Below, piece after piece: positions 43,135 to 51,931 of a DNA stretch of 64,000 bases (its first letter is position 1; each line of letters starts with the position of its first letter). The DNA lies in assembly GCA_964518135.1 (NCBI GenBank), contig CAZFEY010000001.1:1-64000 (forward strand). Reading direction: 5' to 3'. The position numbers and the translations under genes are program-made. This DNA comes from 2-12-FULL-40-12 sp964518135. Lineage in GTDB: Bacteria; Patescibacteriota; Minisyncoccia; Minisyncoccales; 2-12-FULL-40-12. The notes beneath the pieces are model-generated. The model ran no database searches. It had not been told where the DNA came from and saw nothing but the letters and a program-made list of their open reading frames with translations.

Positions 43135-44922
43135 ATGAAACTACCATTTTTTAAAAAAAGAGGTGAAGACCAATTAGTCGCTGAGGTTGCGCTACCAGAA
43201 ACAGTGGGAATTAGCGACATTATAGCACCTTCTTCGATCGAGGTATCTCCTAATTATGTAAAGATAGGAGAAAGATTAGCCAAAACATTTTTTATCTTTT
43301 CTTATCCTAGCTCCTTAACAACTGGGTGGTTTTCGCCAATTATCAATTTAGACACAACAATGGATATTGGTATTTTTATTCACCCAGTAGATATGGCGCA
43401 GGTTCTTAAGCAGTTAAGGAAAAAAGTTACCGAAGTGCAGGCCGATATAATAGAAAGAGAGGAAAAAGGTTTAATTCGAGACCCTCAAACAGAAATGGCA
43501 TTCCGTAATTTAGAAGAATTGCGAGAAAAATTCATATCAGCGCAAGAAAGAATGTTTAGGGTGGGTATATATATAACAATTTATGCCGACAGCGAAAAAC
43601 AACTTACCGAAACCGAAGTGTTCTTAAGATCGGCGATAGAGGGTAGATTGGTTTATTCAAAACCTGCAACGTTCCAGCAAAAAAAAGGCTTTATTTCAAC
43701 TTCTCCTTACGGGATAGACGCTTTGCAAATTACCACCTCAATGAATACAGCTCCGGTATCTAGTGCTTTTCCGTTTGTATCTTTCGATTTGAGCTCGAAC
43801 GACGGTATTTTATACGGAATCAACCAGCATAATAATTCCTTAATTTTATTCGATAGATTTACGCTGGAAAACTCCAACGCTGTTATCTTCGGAACTTCAG
43901 GCTCTGGAAAAAGCTATTTGGTAAAGTTGGATGCCTTACGATCTCTAATGATTGGCGCTAATGTTATTATTATTGACCCCGAAAATGAATACAAGGCCTT
44001 AGCTGATACGGTCGGAGGTTCTTTCTTTAACATTTCCCTATCTTCTAATGACCGAATTAACCCATTTGACTTACCCCCACCAAGAGAAGGAGAAAGACCG
44101 GAAGACGTCTTAAGGTCTAACACAATGAATTTGGTCGGATTATTAAGGATTATGCTAGGAGGATTAACGCCCGAAGAAGATGCAATAATAGACAGAGCCC
44201 TTACTGAAACTTATGCCGCCAAAGACATCACGCCAGATAGTGATTTTTCTGCGGCTACACCTCCATTACTTTCGGACTTAGAAGATGTTCTATCGACAAT
44301 GGAGGGTGCAGAAAACTTAACTATAAAGCTAAGAAAGTTTACTCAAGGCACTTACTCATCGTTCTTTAATCAGCACTCTAATGTTTCTATGGATAACAAT
44401 ATGATCGTTTTTGGCATAAGAGACATGGAAGAACAATTAAGGCCGATTGCGATGTATATAATTATGAGGTATATCTGGAATCAGGTTAGATCTATACTAA
44501 AAAAAAGGGTTTTGATTATAGATGAAGCATGGTGGCTTATGCAAACAGAAGATGGTGCATCTTTCTTGTATGGATTAGTAAAAAGGTCTAGAAAGTACTG
44601 GCTAGGAGTCACAACAATAACTCAAGACGTTGGCGATTTTATGAAGTCAGAATATGGAAAACCTATCATTACCAACTCTGCATTGAAGATTTTGATGAAG
44701 CAATCTCCGGCCACAATCAATCTTGTTCAACAAACGTTTAACCTTACAGAAGAAGAAAAATATATTCTGCTTGAACCGTCTGTGGGAGAGGGCATATTCT
44801 TTGCCGGGCAAAAACATGTAGCCATAAAAGTTATGGCATCTTACACTGAAGACCAAATTATAACTACGGACCCGGGGCAATTAGCGAAAATCAAAAGAGC
44901 AAAAGCAGATTTAACCGAATAA
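43135..44922 (+). CDS. VirB4-type T4SS ATPase
   Basis: The ~595-aa protein (start MKLPFFKKRGE) has an N-terminal region with VKIGERLAKTFFIFSYPSSLTTGWFSPIINLD and a C-terminal RecA-like ATPase with Walker A GTSGSGKSYLVK and Walker B KRVLIIDEAWWLM. Conserved TrwB/VirB4 features are NPFDLPPP and TTITQDVGDFM. VirB4 is the essential motor for pilus biogenesis and substrate transfer. The longer frame from 43120 (MCNPIMK) overlaps the preceding gene by 8 nt and is less likely. The gene ends 8 nt before the next ORF. Confidence 0.95.
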   Translation: MKLPFFKKRGEDQLVAEVALPETVGISDIIAPSSIEVSPNYVKIGERLAKTFFIFSYPSSLTTGWFSPIINLDTTMDIGIFIHPVDMAQVLKQLRKKVTEVQADIIEREEKGLIRDPQTEMAFRNLEELREKFISAQERMFRVGIYITIYADSEKQLTETEVFLRSAIEGRLVYSKPATFQQKKGFISTSPYGIDALQITTSMNTAPVSSAFPFVSFDLSSNDGILYGINQHNNSLILFDRFTLENSNAVIFGTSGSGKSYLVKLDALRSLMIGANVIIIDPENEYKALADTVGGSFFNISLSSNDRINPFDLPPPREGERPEDVLRSNTMNLVGLLRIMLGGLTPEEDAIIDRALTETYAAKDITPDSDFSAATPPLLSDLEDVLSTMEGAENLTIKLRKFTQGTYSSFFNQHSNVSMDNNMIVFGIRDMEEQLRPIAMYIIMRYIWNQVRSILKKRVLIIDEAWWLMQTEDGASFLYGLVKRSRKYWLGVTTITQDVGDFMKSEYGKPIITNSALKILMKQSPATINLVQQTFNLTEEEKYILLEPSVGEGIFFAGQKHVAIKVMASYTEDQIITTDPGQLAKIKRAKADLTE

Positions 44923-44929
44923 TAAGACC

Positions 44930-45328
44930 ATGCCAGAAGAAATCGAGGAATCGCAAGAACCACAAGAAACAGAAGAAATCCAGGAGAGTGGCGGAGCAAT
45001 GAACCTTTTAAGCCCAGAAGGGCTTGTAATGATGTCTGTGGCAGTAGTTATTGACTTGATCGGCTTGATTATAGTGTGCGTAGGATTAGATGATTTTGGC
45101 ATCACCGATATAATAGGTATGATTTTTATAGGCTCTTGGATGTTTTTCAGGTCTGGCGCAATGCCAGAAAGAAAAACTCCCTCGAAAAAATCGAAGGGAG
45201 CTGGGAAAACGGCAGAGCGAAATGTATTAAAAAGATTCGGCCTAACAGGGCTAGCCGAGCTAATCCCGTACTTAGGCGCACTACCTTGGTGGACTATAAT
45301 GGTTTATAAAGAATTAACCGAAAGCTAA
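44930..45328 (+). CDS. Small membrane protein at the end of the T4SS operon (132 aa)
   Basis: An acidic N-terminus (MPEEIEESQEPQETEEIQESG) is followed by two hydrophobic segments (VMMSVAVVIDLIGLIIVCVGL and DIIGMIFIGSWMFFRSGA) and a basic loop before a short amphipathic end (AELIPYLGALPWWTIMVYKELTES). It resembles other small T4SS-operon proteins of this group but I do not know a name for it. It begins 8 nt after virB4 and ends overlapping the convergent jag gene by 4 nt, so it is the last gene of the operon. Confidence 0.7.
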   Translation: MPEEIEESQEPQETEEIQESGGAMNLLSPEGLVMMSVAVVIDLIGLIIVCVGLDDFGITDIIGMIFIGSWMFFRSGAMPERKTPSKKSKGAGKTAERNVLKRFGLTGLAELIPYLGALPWWTIMVYKELTES

Positions 45329-45834
45329 CCTGCTAAAGCGCCCGACTTAAGCCTTATAGCTATTCTTCTGTTCGGATTTTCTCCAATGCTTTCGGTAATA
45401 ATATTTTCGTTATTGGATAATTCCATATGAACAACCCTTCTTTCGTAAGCCGACATCTGTGGTAAAACTATTTCCTTTTTGGATAAAATAACTTCTTCTG
45501 CTGAAAGCCGAGCTAGCTCTTTTAAGTACTCGGATTTTTTCTTTTTATAGCTATTGATGTCTAATTCGAATAAAAACTGTTTATCCGTTTTCTTTCTCAA
45601 CACGCACCTAATCAAGTGTTGGATCTCCATTAGCGCCTGGCCACGCTCGCCAATCAAAACCTGTGGCTCCTGGGCATGGACGTCAACCGAAACAACATCT
45701 GCCGGGACAGCATTTTTGTCTTGCGCAGAAGTACTGCCTAGCACCAAAGAGCCAAGTTCAACTTCAAATCCTGTTTTTTGGAAAAATTCTTGGATTAAGT
45801 TTTTTATTATTTTTAATTCGTTGCTGTTTATCAT
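45325..45834 (-). CDS. jag: Jag/SpoIIIJ-associated KH-R3H RNA-binding protein
   Basis: The 169-aa protein has an N-terminal KH-like region (LIQEFFQKTGFEVELG..., DVHAQEPQVLIGERGQALMEIQHLIRCVLRKK) and a C-terminal R3H domain (MSAYERRVVHMELSNNENIITESIGENPNRRIAI) with the conserved R-x(3)-H. Jag is co-transcribed with yidC in most bacteria and helps coordinate RNA binding with envelope growth. The N-terminal Jag-N domain of Bacillus homologues is absent, which is usual for the short form. It overlaps yidC by 4 nt and sits in the classical oriC-side operon. Confidence 0.93.
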   Translation of the reverse strand: MINSNELKIIKNLIQEFFQKTGFEVELGSLVLGSTSAQDKNAVPADVVSVDVHAQEPQVLIGERGQALMEIQHLIRCVLRKKTDKQFLFELDINSYKKKKSEYLKELARLSAEEVILSKKEIVLPQMSAYERRVVHMELSNNENIITESIGENPNRRIAIRLKSGALAG

Positions 45835-46556
45835 TTTGTATTATTTTTTAATAAACTTTTTTGTTGAAAAGTAGAAAATAAAGAAGTTACTATCCAATAT
45901 AATGCCAGAGCAGACGGCAACTTCCAAAGTATCATAACAGTAAATAAAGGGAAAAAATAAAGCATTTGTTTCTGCATCATTGAAGACATTTGTGCCTGGG
46001 CGTCTTTTTTATTTCTGCCGGTATTTTTTGTGGCAGGGGTCATTGTTTTAGCCTGGAAAAATTGGCCTATACCAGCCATCAATGCCAATGCGACTGATGG
46101 TTCTCCGAGGTTTAATATGCCCAGAAACATCGGGTCAATAAAATCGGGGGCCGGCAAAAAGGAATAAATATCATTTAGCTGTTCCGGCTGAAATCCTCTC
46201 CAAAAAATACGCCAAAGAGCAATCAATATCGGTACCTGGACCAACGAAAGAACTAACCCGGAAAAAGGATTTACCCTTGCTTGTTTGTAAAGATCCATTA
46301 CCTCCGTCGCTTGTTTTTGCTTATCGTTTTTGTATTTTTCTTGCAATTCTTTCACCTTAGGCTGGAGATCCTGCACTGCCTTTTGAATTTTAATAGCTTC
46401 CGACCCCAATGGGTAAAGCGCTAATTTGATCAAAATAGTTAAAGCGACGATGGCTATCCCAAAATCTTTACCCGGTAAAAATTGATACAATAAAATCAAA
46501 AGATTAAATAATGGCTGATAAAGTGCTACGTGAAAAAAATTTATTAATACATCCAT
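45831..46556 (-). CDS. yidC: Membrane protein insertase YidC/Oxa1
   Basis: The 241-aa protein has about five membrane helices (first at YQPLFNLLILLYQFLPGKDFGIAIVALTILIKLALYPLG). Conserved Oxa1 landmarks follow: IKIQKAVQDLQPKVKELQEKYKNDKQKQATEVMDLYKQARVNPFSG, a hydrophilic hairpin with conserved Arg, and IMLWKLPSALALYWIVTSLFSTFQQ. The short length is that of Gram-positive Oxa1 forms, lacking the E. coli periplasmic P1 domain. It inserts membrane proteins alone or with SecYEG. It follows rnpA by about 18 bp and precedes jag. Confidence 0.96.
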   Translation of the reverse strand: MDVLINFFHVALYQPLFNLLILLYQFLPGKDFGIAIVALTILIKLALYPLGSEAIKIQKAVQDLQPKVKELQEKYKNDKQKQATEVMDLYKQARVNPFSGLVLSLVQVPILIALWRIFWRGFQPEQLNDIYSFLPAPDFIDPMFLGILNLGEPSVALALMAGIGQFFQAKTMTPATKNTGRNKKDAQAQMSSMMQKQMLYFFPLFTVMILWKLPSALALYWIVTSLFSTFQQKSLLKNNTK

Positions 46557-46574
46557 AATAATCTACCTTTAGTT

Positions 46575-46898
46575 TTAAACTGCTTTTTTCAATAGTTGCT
46601 CAACGATTTTTTTTAAATCTGCAAAGCTTTTACGCTCTAATCCTGATTGAGCCACAAAAACCATATCAAAACCATTGTCGCTACTTAATTCCGCCAACGT
46701 TTTCAATCTCCTTCTTAAGCGATTGCGAACAACCGCTTTTTTTGAAACATCCTTACTTATAACAAAGCCTTGGCGGTTATAACCAAGACGATTGGCAGCA
46801 ACTTGAAGAAACAAACAATCTCCCTTAGTTCTCTTTCCTTTCTTAAAAACAATTCCAAAATCTCTCTTTCGCCTTAACCGATTAATTTTTGACAACAT
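46575..46898 (-). CDS. rnpA: Ribonuclease P protein component
   Basis: The protein is 107 aa from MLSKINRLRRKRDFGIVFKKGKR, with the hallmark RNR motif in KAVVRNRLRRRLKTLAEL and the basic helix around it, plus DMVFVAQSGLERKSFADLKKIVEQLLKKA. RnpA supports the RNase P RNA that removes 5' leaders of tRNAs; the leader/trailer pairing in the tRNA island would be its substrate context. The start at 46898 is preferred because the longer frame (46928) overlaps rpmH. Confidence 0.95.
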   Translation of the reverse strand: MLSKINRLRRKRDFGIVFKKGKRTKGDCLFLQVAANRLGYNRQGFVISKDVSKKAVVRNRLRRRLKTLAELSSDNGFDMVFVAQSGLERKSFADLKKIVEQLLKKAV

Positions 46899-46920
46899 TA
46901 ATTGGGTTGTAAAAACAAAA

Positions 46921-47055
46921 TCACGCAACCAGTCGCTGCCTTCCCTTTCTTCTACGCCTAGCTACAACCTTTCTTCCTCCCTTAGTCGACTTCCTTTTTC
47001 TAAAGCCGTGTGTTTTTTTTCTTTTTCTTTTCTTTGGTTGATATGTAATACTCAT
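46921..47055 (-). CDS. rpmH: 50S ribosomal protein L34
   Basis: The 44-residue product reads [18 protein letters not shown] followed by the family pattern [21 protein letters not shown] and ends QRLVA. The length, Arg/Lys content and HGFRxR block are diagnostic. L34 sits at the 5S/23S interface and its gene is a standard neighbour of rnpA and oriC. The ORF is short and overlaps the longer rnpA frame, so it is easily missed. Confidence 0.96.
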   Translation of the reverse strand: MSITYQPKKRKRKKTHGFRKRKSTKGGRKVVARRRRKGRQRLVA

Positions 47056-47314
47056 AGACCCTACGTAATACACTTGTGGATTATGTAATACTTATAAATT
47101 TCAAACAACACCCTTAAAACCTTAGACAACTCTGTTTTAGAATAACAAAAAAATGACCCCAAGTCAAACCCGCGCCAATAATTATTTATATACACAGCTT
47201 TTGCCCAGTTTCTTAACAGTGAAATTAGCTTTTGCCTTAATTTACCTTAAATTTGCACTTAATTTTCTTTTTGATGGCCCTGTGATATAATCAAAAATCT
47301 TAAATCTAACCCTT
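47056..47314. other. oriC-side intergenic region between rpmH and dnaA
   Basis: The AT-rich spacer includes TGTGGATTA (47075-47083), the reverse of a TAATCCACA DnaA-box-like site, and a TATATACACA sequence near 47187. The heptamer GTAATAC occurs three times between 47045 and 47091. The dnaA promoter has an extended -10 TGATATAAT about 23 nt before its ATG. No gene is seen in the spacer. Confidence 0.7.
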
Positions 47315-48661
47315 ATGAGCAAAGAAGAGCTTTGGCAAGCTGTTTTGGCCCAAATACAACTAAACATATCTCCTGCCAATTTCAATACGTGGTTTAAAAG
47401 CACCTCGATTATTTCCTTGGAAGAGGGACAAGTTACGGTTTCTGTCCCAAGTTTATTTGTTAAGGGTTGGTTAGAGCAAAAATACAACAAAACCATATTT
47501 AAAATATTGAGAGATCTCAATCCTGAAATCCGAGATGTAAAATACATTGTGGGAAGTTTTAAGCCAAAAGTCGCAAAAAAAGAATACTCAACCCCTGAAA
47601 CCAGCGAACAATCTGGTTTTTTTGAGTTAAAAACAAACAAAGAAACAAACCTCAACCCTAGATACACCTTTGAAAGTTTTGTGGTGGGATCTTTTAATGA
47701 ACTATCTCACGCAGCAGCTTTAGCCACGGCGGAAAGCCCGGGTAGTATGTATAATCCTCTTTTTATATATGGGGGGGTGGGGCTTGGAAAAACACATCTT
47801 TTGCAGGCGACGGGCAACGAGATTACGCAAAAGTTTCCCAACAAAAAAATAAAGTATGTTTCTTCTGAAAAATTCACCTCTGAGGTTGTAGCCTCTATGA
47901 GAAACAAGACTATGGATAACATTAAGTCGAAATACAGGACGGTTGACGTCTTAATTATAGATGATGTTCAGTTTTTATCAGGAAAAGAAAGAACGCAAGA
48001 AGAATTTTTTCACACATTTAACCATCTTTACGAAAAAAACAAGCAAATAATATTATCTTCTGACAGACCTCCTAAAGCCATCTCGTCTCTTACCGAAAGA
48101 TTAAGATCTAGGTTTGAAGGGGGTATGATTACTGATATTAGCTACCCAGACCTTGAAACAAGAATGGCTATTTTAAAACAAAAAGCTCAAGAAAAAAATA
48201 TTGTCTTGCCAGACGAAATCATCGCCTTAGTGGCAACAAAAATACAAAAAAACATCAGAGAATTAGAGGGCGCTCTTAATAGACTTTTGGTTCATTATAA
48301 AGTTAACAGCGCGTTTGGGACAGACGACGCAATGGTTGTTTTAAAAAAGACCCTTATCGCCCCAACAAGAACCACCACCCCTAAAAAAATAATCCAGGCA
48401 GTGGCTGATTTTTACGACATTAAAGAAAAAATACTTTCCACAACATCTCGTAAAAAAGAAATAGTAAAACCAAGACAAGTAGCGATGTTTTTGTTGCGAG
48501 AAGATTTAAAATGTTCCTTCCCTTTTATTGGGCAAAAATTTGGGGGGAAGGATCACACAACAGCGATACATTCTTACGAAAAAATTAATAAAGAATTTTT
48601 AATAAACAACGACCTAAAAGAGGAAATTGAGTTAATAAGGCAAAACGTATCTAATTTATAA
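47315..48661 (+). CDS. dnaA: Chromosomal replication initiator DnaA
   Basis: The 448-aa DnaA has domain I (residues 1-85, LWQAVLAQIQLNISPANFNTWFKSTSI), a short linker, and an AAA+ domain with Walker A GGVGLGKTHL, Walker B VDVLIIDDVQF and the RLRSRFEGG sensor region. The C-terminal DNA-binding domain has CSFPFIGQKFGGKDHTTAIHSYEKI. It initiates replication by binding DnaA boxes; exact TTATCCACA boxes occur just downstream, between dnaA and dnaN. The gene follows the rpmH-side spacer and precedes dnaN, the canonical order. Confidence 0.98.
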   Translation: MSKEELWQAVLAQIQLNISPANFNTWFKSTSIISLEEGQVTVSVPSLFVKGWLEQKYNKTIFKILRDLNPEIRDVKYIVGSFKPKVAKKEYSTPETSEQSGFFELKTNKETNLNPRYTFESFVVGSFNELSHAAALATAESPGSMYNPLFIYGGVGLGKTHLLQATGNEITQKFPNKKIKYVSSEKFTSEVVASMRNKTMDNIKSKYRTVDVLIIDDVQFLSGKERTQEEFFHTFNHLYEKNKQIILSSDRPPKAISSLTERLRSRFEGGMITDISYPDLETRMAILKQKAQEKNIVLPDEIIALVATKIQKNIRELEGALNRLLVHYKVNSAFGTDDAMVVLKKTLIAPTRTTTPKKIIQAVADFYDIKEKILSTTSRKKEIVKPRQVAMFLLREDLKCSFPFIGQKFGGKDHTTAIHSYEKINKEFLINNDLKEEIELIRQNVSNL

Positions 48662-48815
48662 TCTGTGTAAAACCAATTATTGACTTGTGGAAAAATAAAT
48701 AATTTAAAATTAAATTTATTATCCACAAAAAATAAACAACAAAAAACATCAAAAAAAACAACTTTTAAAGCTTAATAATAATTAAAGATTATTATCCACA
48801 CAAACAACTATAATA
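48662..48815. other. Probable origin of replication (DnaA boxes) between dnaA and dnaN
   Basis: Two perfect TTATCCACA boxes lie at 48719-48727 and 48792-48800, plus TGTGGAAAA in reverse at 48686-48694 (TTTTCCACA). The stretch is very AT-rich and could unwind easily. Together with the conserved gene order this marks the probable oriC. Whether initiation occurs here or upstream of dnaA would need a replication or skew test. Confidence 0.85.
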
Positions 48816-49952
48816 ATGAAAATAACTATTTTAAAAGAAAAATTACAAGAAGGACTCAACGCCATTTCTAGAATTGTCGGAAAAAACACATCATTGCCAA
48901 TACTTTCTAATGTTTTAATTGAATCAGATAGCAACACAATAATTCTTTCCGCGACAGACTTGGAGATTGGTATAAAATATCGAATTCTTTCTCGGGTGGA
49001 TAAAAAAGGGAAGGTGGCTATTCCCTTGGTAACTTTTCTTGGTGTTGTAGGAGCATTGCCCAAAAAACCAATCAATATTGAATCTGAATCTACACTTTTG
49101 ATTGTTAAGTCTGAAAATTTTGAAATAAACATAAAAGGATTGCCGGTCGAAGATTTTCCAATTATCCCCAACTTAATAAATGGCGAGACGGTTAATATCT
49201 CCGCTAGTGTTTTTTGCGACGCCATATCTTCTGTTTGTGATTTAGCCTCAACGTCTTCTATTAGGCCAGAAATATCAGGGGTTTTAGTTTCTTTTCTTGG
49301 TAAGACGCTAAAAACCGTTGCGACAGACAGCTTTCGCTTAGCAGAAAAAAGCGTTTCTTGTGGAATTGATCTTGGTAGCCATTCTTTTATTTTGCCACAA
49401 AGATCAGCGAAAGAGGTTGTTGGTATTTTTGGGGGGAAGGATAGCGTTGGAGAATTAAAAATTACACTTGACCAAAACCAAATATCTATAGAGTCTTTGC
49501 CTTCCGGGGCTGACCAATCAACAATATATTTAACCTCAAAAATTATCGACGGAGAGTACCCTAATTATAAAGAAATTATTCCATCTTCTGGCGAGGCACA
49601 AGTTGTGTTGGACAGGGGTGGTTTTTTGGACCAAATTAAACTTGCTTCGTTTTTTTGCGGCAAAACGGGGGAAGTTAGGTTGGGCATTGACAACAAGCGA
49701 GGCGGATTAAGTATCTATAGCCAAAACCAAGAATCGGGAGAACATTCGTCTTTTTTGCCCGGACAAGTAAAGGGTAAGGGAGATGAGGCCTCTTTTAATT
49801 GCAGGTTTTTACTTGATGGGCTTTCAAAAATCAAGAGTTCGGAGGTTGTTTTTGAGCTAACTAAGCGTAATGGTGATTTGGGCCCAGGAGTTTTAAAACC
49901 AATAGGAGATCAGAGTTTTATTTATATTTTAATGCCTCTTAATTTGGGATAG
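48816..49952 (+). CDS. dnaN: DNA polymerase III beta sliding clamp
   Basis: The 378-aa beta clamp has the three-fold repeated clamp domains: start MKITILKEKLQEGLNAISRIVGKNTSLPILSNVLIES, middle KTVATDSFRLAEKS and the C-terminal YIYILMPLNL segment corresponding to the terminal binding pocket. It tethers DNA polymerase to its template. It is separated from dnaA by the DnaA-box region. The upstream TATAAT lies only 1-2 nt before the ATG, too close to be its promoter, so dnaN may depend on read-through from dnaA or on a promoter further upstream. Confidence 0.97.
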   Translation: MKITILKEKLQEGLNAISRIVGKNTSLPILSNVLIESDSNTIILSATDLEIGIKYRILSRVDKKGKVAIPLVTFLGVVGALPKKPINIESESTLLIVKSENFEINIKGLPVEDFPIIPNLINGETVNISASVFCDAISSVCDLASTSSIRPEISGVLVSFLGKTLKTVATDSFRLAEKSVSCGIDLGSHSFILPQRSAKEVVGIFGGKDSVGELKITLDQNQISIESLPSGADQSTIYLTSKIIDGEYPNYKEIIPSSGEAQVVLDRGGFLDQIKLASFFCGKTGEVRLGIDNKRGGLSIYSQNQESGEHSSFLPGQVKGKGDEASFNCRFLLDGLSKIKSSEVVFELTKRNGDLGPGVLKPIGDQSFIYILMPLNLG

Positions 49953-49953
49953 G

Positions 49954-51867
49954 CTAAAGAGTTTTTATTATCGCCTTTTCTATAAACGCTCTCCATATTG
50001 GCCCGGCAACAATAATGCCTGGCTCTTTTAGCATTGGAGTGTTGTCATTGTTTCCAACCCAAACACCGGCGACTATAGAAGGTGTGTAGCCGATTATCCA
50101 CCCGTCTTTATAGTCTTGAGTTGTTCCTGTTTTTGCCGCGACCTGGTAATTTTCAAAATACATTGGGGATCTCCACCCAAAAACAGGCGCTCTAGCATTG
50201 TTATCTGATAAGATCGATGTAATAAGTCGTGTTATTTTTGAATCCAAAACTCTTTTTGGAGTGTTAATATTCTCTTCTATTGTATTATCATCTGAATCTA
50301 GTATTTTTATCACTGCCATTGGTGGCAACCTGAGGCCATCAGTAGAGAATACTCCATAAACCGAGACCATATCTAAAAGCTTCACACTTCCACCCCCTAA
50401 TACAAGTGGTAGCCCGTAAAATGTTGATGGTTCGGTAAGACTTGTTATGCCAAGTCTTTGGGCCATTTGGATGCTGTATTCTAGGCCTGCCAAATTCGCT
50501 AAAACCTTAACTGAAGGAATATTAAGCGATTGTGCTAGGGCTTGTCTTAAAGTTACTGGCCCACGAAAAAAACCGTCATAATTTTGTGGCGTATATGGAT
50601 TAGACAATGTGCCAAAATTTGTGAACTCATCAACTACAACCGTTTCGTCGTTATATCCTTTTTCAAATGCAGCGGCGTAAACTATCGGCTTAAAAGATGA
50701 TCCCGGTTGACGAACACGGATAGACACATTAGGATGTGGTTCAAAAAAACAGTTCTTTCCAGGAGAGCATCCTTTCGGCAATGACTCACCAAAGTAATCA
50801 ACAGACCCAACCATCGCCATTATCTCTCCGGTCTTAGGATCTATCGCGACCAAACTAGCATTAAAAGCTCGATAATAGCTTCTATTAGCTATAATTCCTT
50901 CTTTAACAGCCTGCTCAGCCGCTTTCTGTAGGTCCCAATCCAGGGAGGTATATACTTTTAGCCCTTTTTCTTGTAAAAATTGTTCCCCATATTTATTCTC
51001 AAGATATTCTTTAACATACATCACAAAATGTGGCGCTTGAATAAGTTGCGATGGTTTTGCAAAAGCTATTTCAGTGTTTTTGGCTTTTTGCCATTCTTCC
51101 TCTAGGATAAATTGCGCTGTCTTCATCCGATCCAAGATACTGTCTTTTCTTTGCAATAATTCTTCCTTGTGTTCGCCATAGGGAGATAGAAAGCTGGGAG
51201 CCTTAATAATGGCGGCCAAAACCGCTGCCTCTTCGAGAGACGCCTCGGATACCGGTTTTTTAAAATAAGTTAACGATGCCGCTTGGACTCCGTAAGTATT
51301 TGATCCAAATGGTACCTGGTTGAGATAGAATTCCAATATTTCTTCTTTTGAGTATTGTCTTTCTAGCTCTATGGTTAGTATCAGCTCTCTTATTTTTCTT
51401 CCGATTGTTTTCTCTCTAGTTAACAAAGAAGAGCGAATAAGTTGTTGAGATATAGTTGATGCTCCTTGGGTTGGGCTCAATAGCCTCAAATTTGTTAAAA
51501 TCGCCCTCGTAACGCCTTTAAAATCCACACCAGCATGTTTGTAAAAATTAATATCTTCAGCCGCGAGTACTGCCTTAATAACATTTTCGGGAACTCTGTC
51601 TATCGGGATGATTTCTCTTTTTTCTTCTCCATACATTTCATATAATAATACCTCTCCTGTTTTGTCGTAAATTTTCGTAGATTCGGTAAATGGTCTTTCG
51701 GTGAATTTTTCAGGTCTGGGCAAGTCTTTTGCATAATACACAAACAAAGACAAAACAATTAAAGCAAAAAACAAAAAACAAAGCCCCACAAGGCCCAAAA
51801 CCGATAAAAAGAGACCTAACTTGGTACTCTTTTTAAATATTTGACGATGAAACCTCCTTCTTGGCAT
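49954..51867 (-). CDS. Class A penicillin-binding protein 1A
   Basis: The 637-aa bifunctional enzyme has a short cytoplasmic basic tail, one membrane helix (~18-46), a glycosyltransferase domain with EDINFYKHAGVDFKGVTRA and QGASTISQQL, and a transpeptidase with the catalytic SFKP motif of PGSSFKPIVYAAA. An SLN tripeptide (LAQSLNIPS) and KTGTTQDYKDGW follow. It synthesises and cross-links peptidoglycan outside the membrane. The promoter is shared and overlapping with tyrS, the -10 (TATTAT) lies 7 nt before the ATG, and no Shine-Dalgarno site is seen. Confidence 0.96.
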   Translation of the reverse strand: MPRRRFHRQIFKKSTKLGLFLSVLGLVGLCFLFFALIVLSLFVYYAKDLPRPEKFTERPFTESTKIYDKTGEVLLYEMYGEEKREIIPIDRVPENVIKAVLAAEDINFYKHAGVDFKGVTRAILTNLRLLSPTQGASTISQQLIRSSLLTREKTIGRKIRELILTIELERQYSKEEILEFYLNQVPFGSNTYGVQAASLTYFKKPVSEASLEEAAVLAAIIKAPSFLSPYGEHKEELLQRKDSILDRMKTAQFILEEEWQKAKNTEIAFAKPSQLIQAPHFVMYVKEYLENKYGEQFLQEKGLKVYTSLDWDLQKAAEQAVKEGIIANRSYYRAFNASLVAIDPKTGEIMAMVGSVDYFGESLPKGCSPGKNCFFEPHPNVSIRVRQPGSSFKPIVYAAAFEKGYNDETVVVDEFTNFGTLSNPYTPQNYDGFFRGPVTLRQALAQSLNIPSVKVLANLAGLEYSIQMAQRLGITSLTEPSTFYGLPLVLGGGSVKLLDMVSVYGVFSTDGLRLPPMAVIKILDSDDNTIEENINTPKRVLDSKITRLITSILSDNNARAPVFGWRSPMYFENYQVAAKTGTTQDYKDGWIIGYTPSIVAGVWVGNNDNTPMLKEPGIIVAGPIWRAFIEKAIIKTL

Positions 51868-51931
51868 TATAAAAATAATACTAGATTAAAAGCCGATTTG
51901 CAACCAAGCTCTTGTTTGTTATGATTAAAAA
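51868..51931. promoter_or_regulatory. Divergent promoter pair sharing one -35 box (PBP1A / tyrS)
   Basis: The palindromic hexamer TTGCAA (51898-51903) fits as -35 on both strands: plus with TATGAT (51920-51925, 16-bp spacer) for tyrS, and minus with TATTAT (51880-51875, 17-bp spacer) for the PBP1A gene. Both -10 boxes lie 6-7 nt from their ATG codons, so both mRNAs should be leaderless. One polymerase bound here should exclude the other. Confidence 0.75.
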
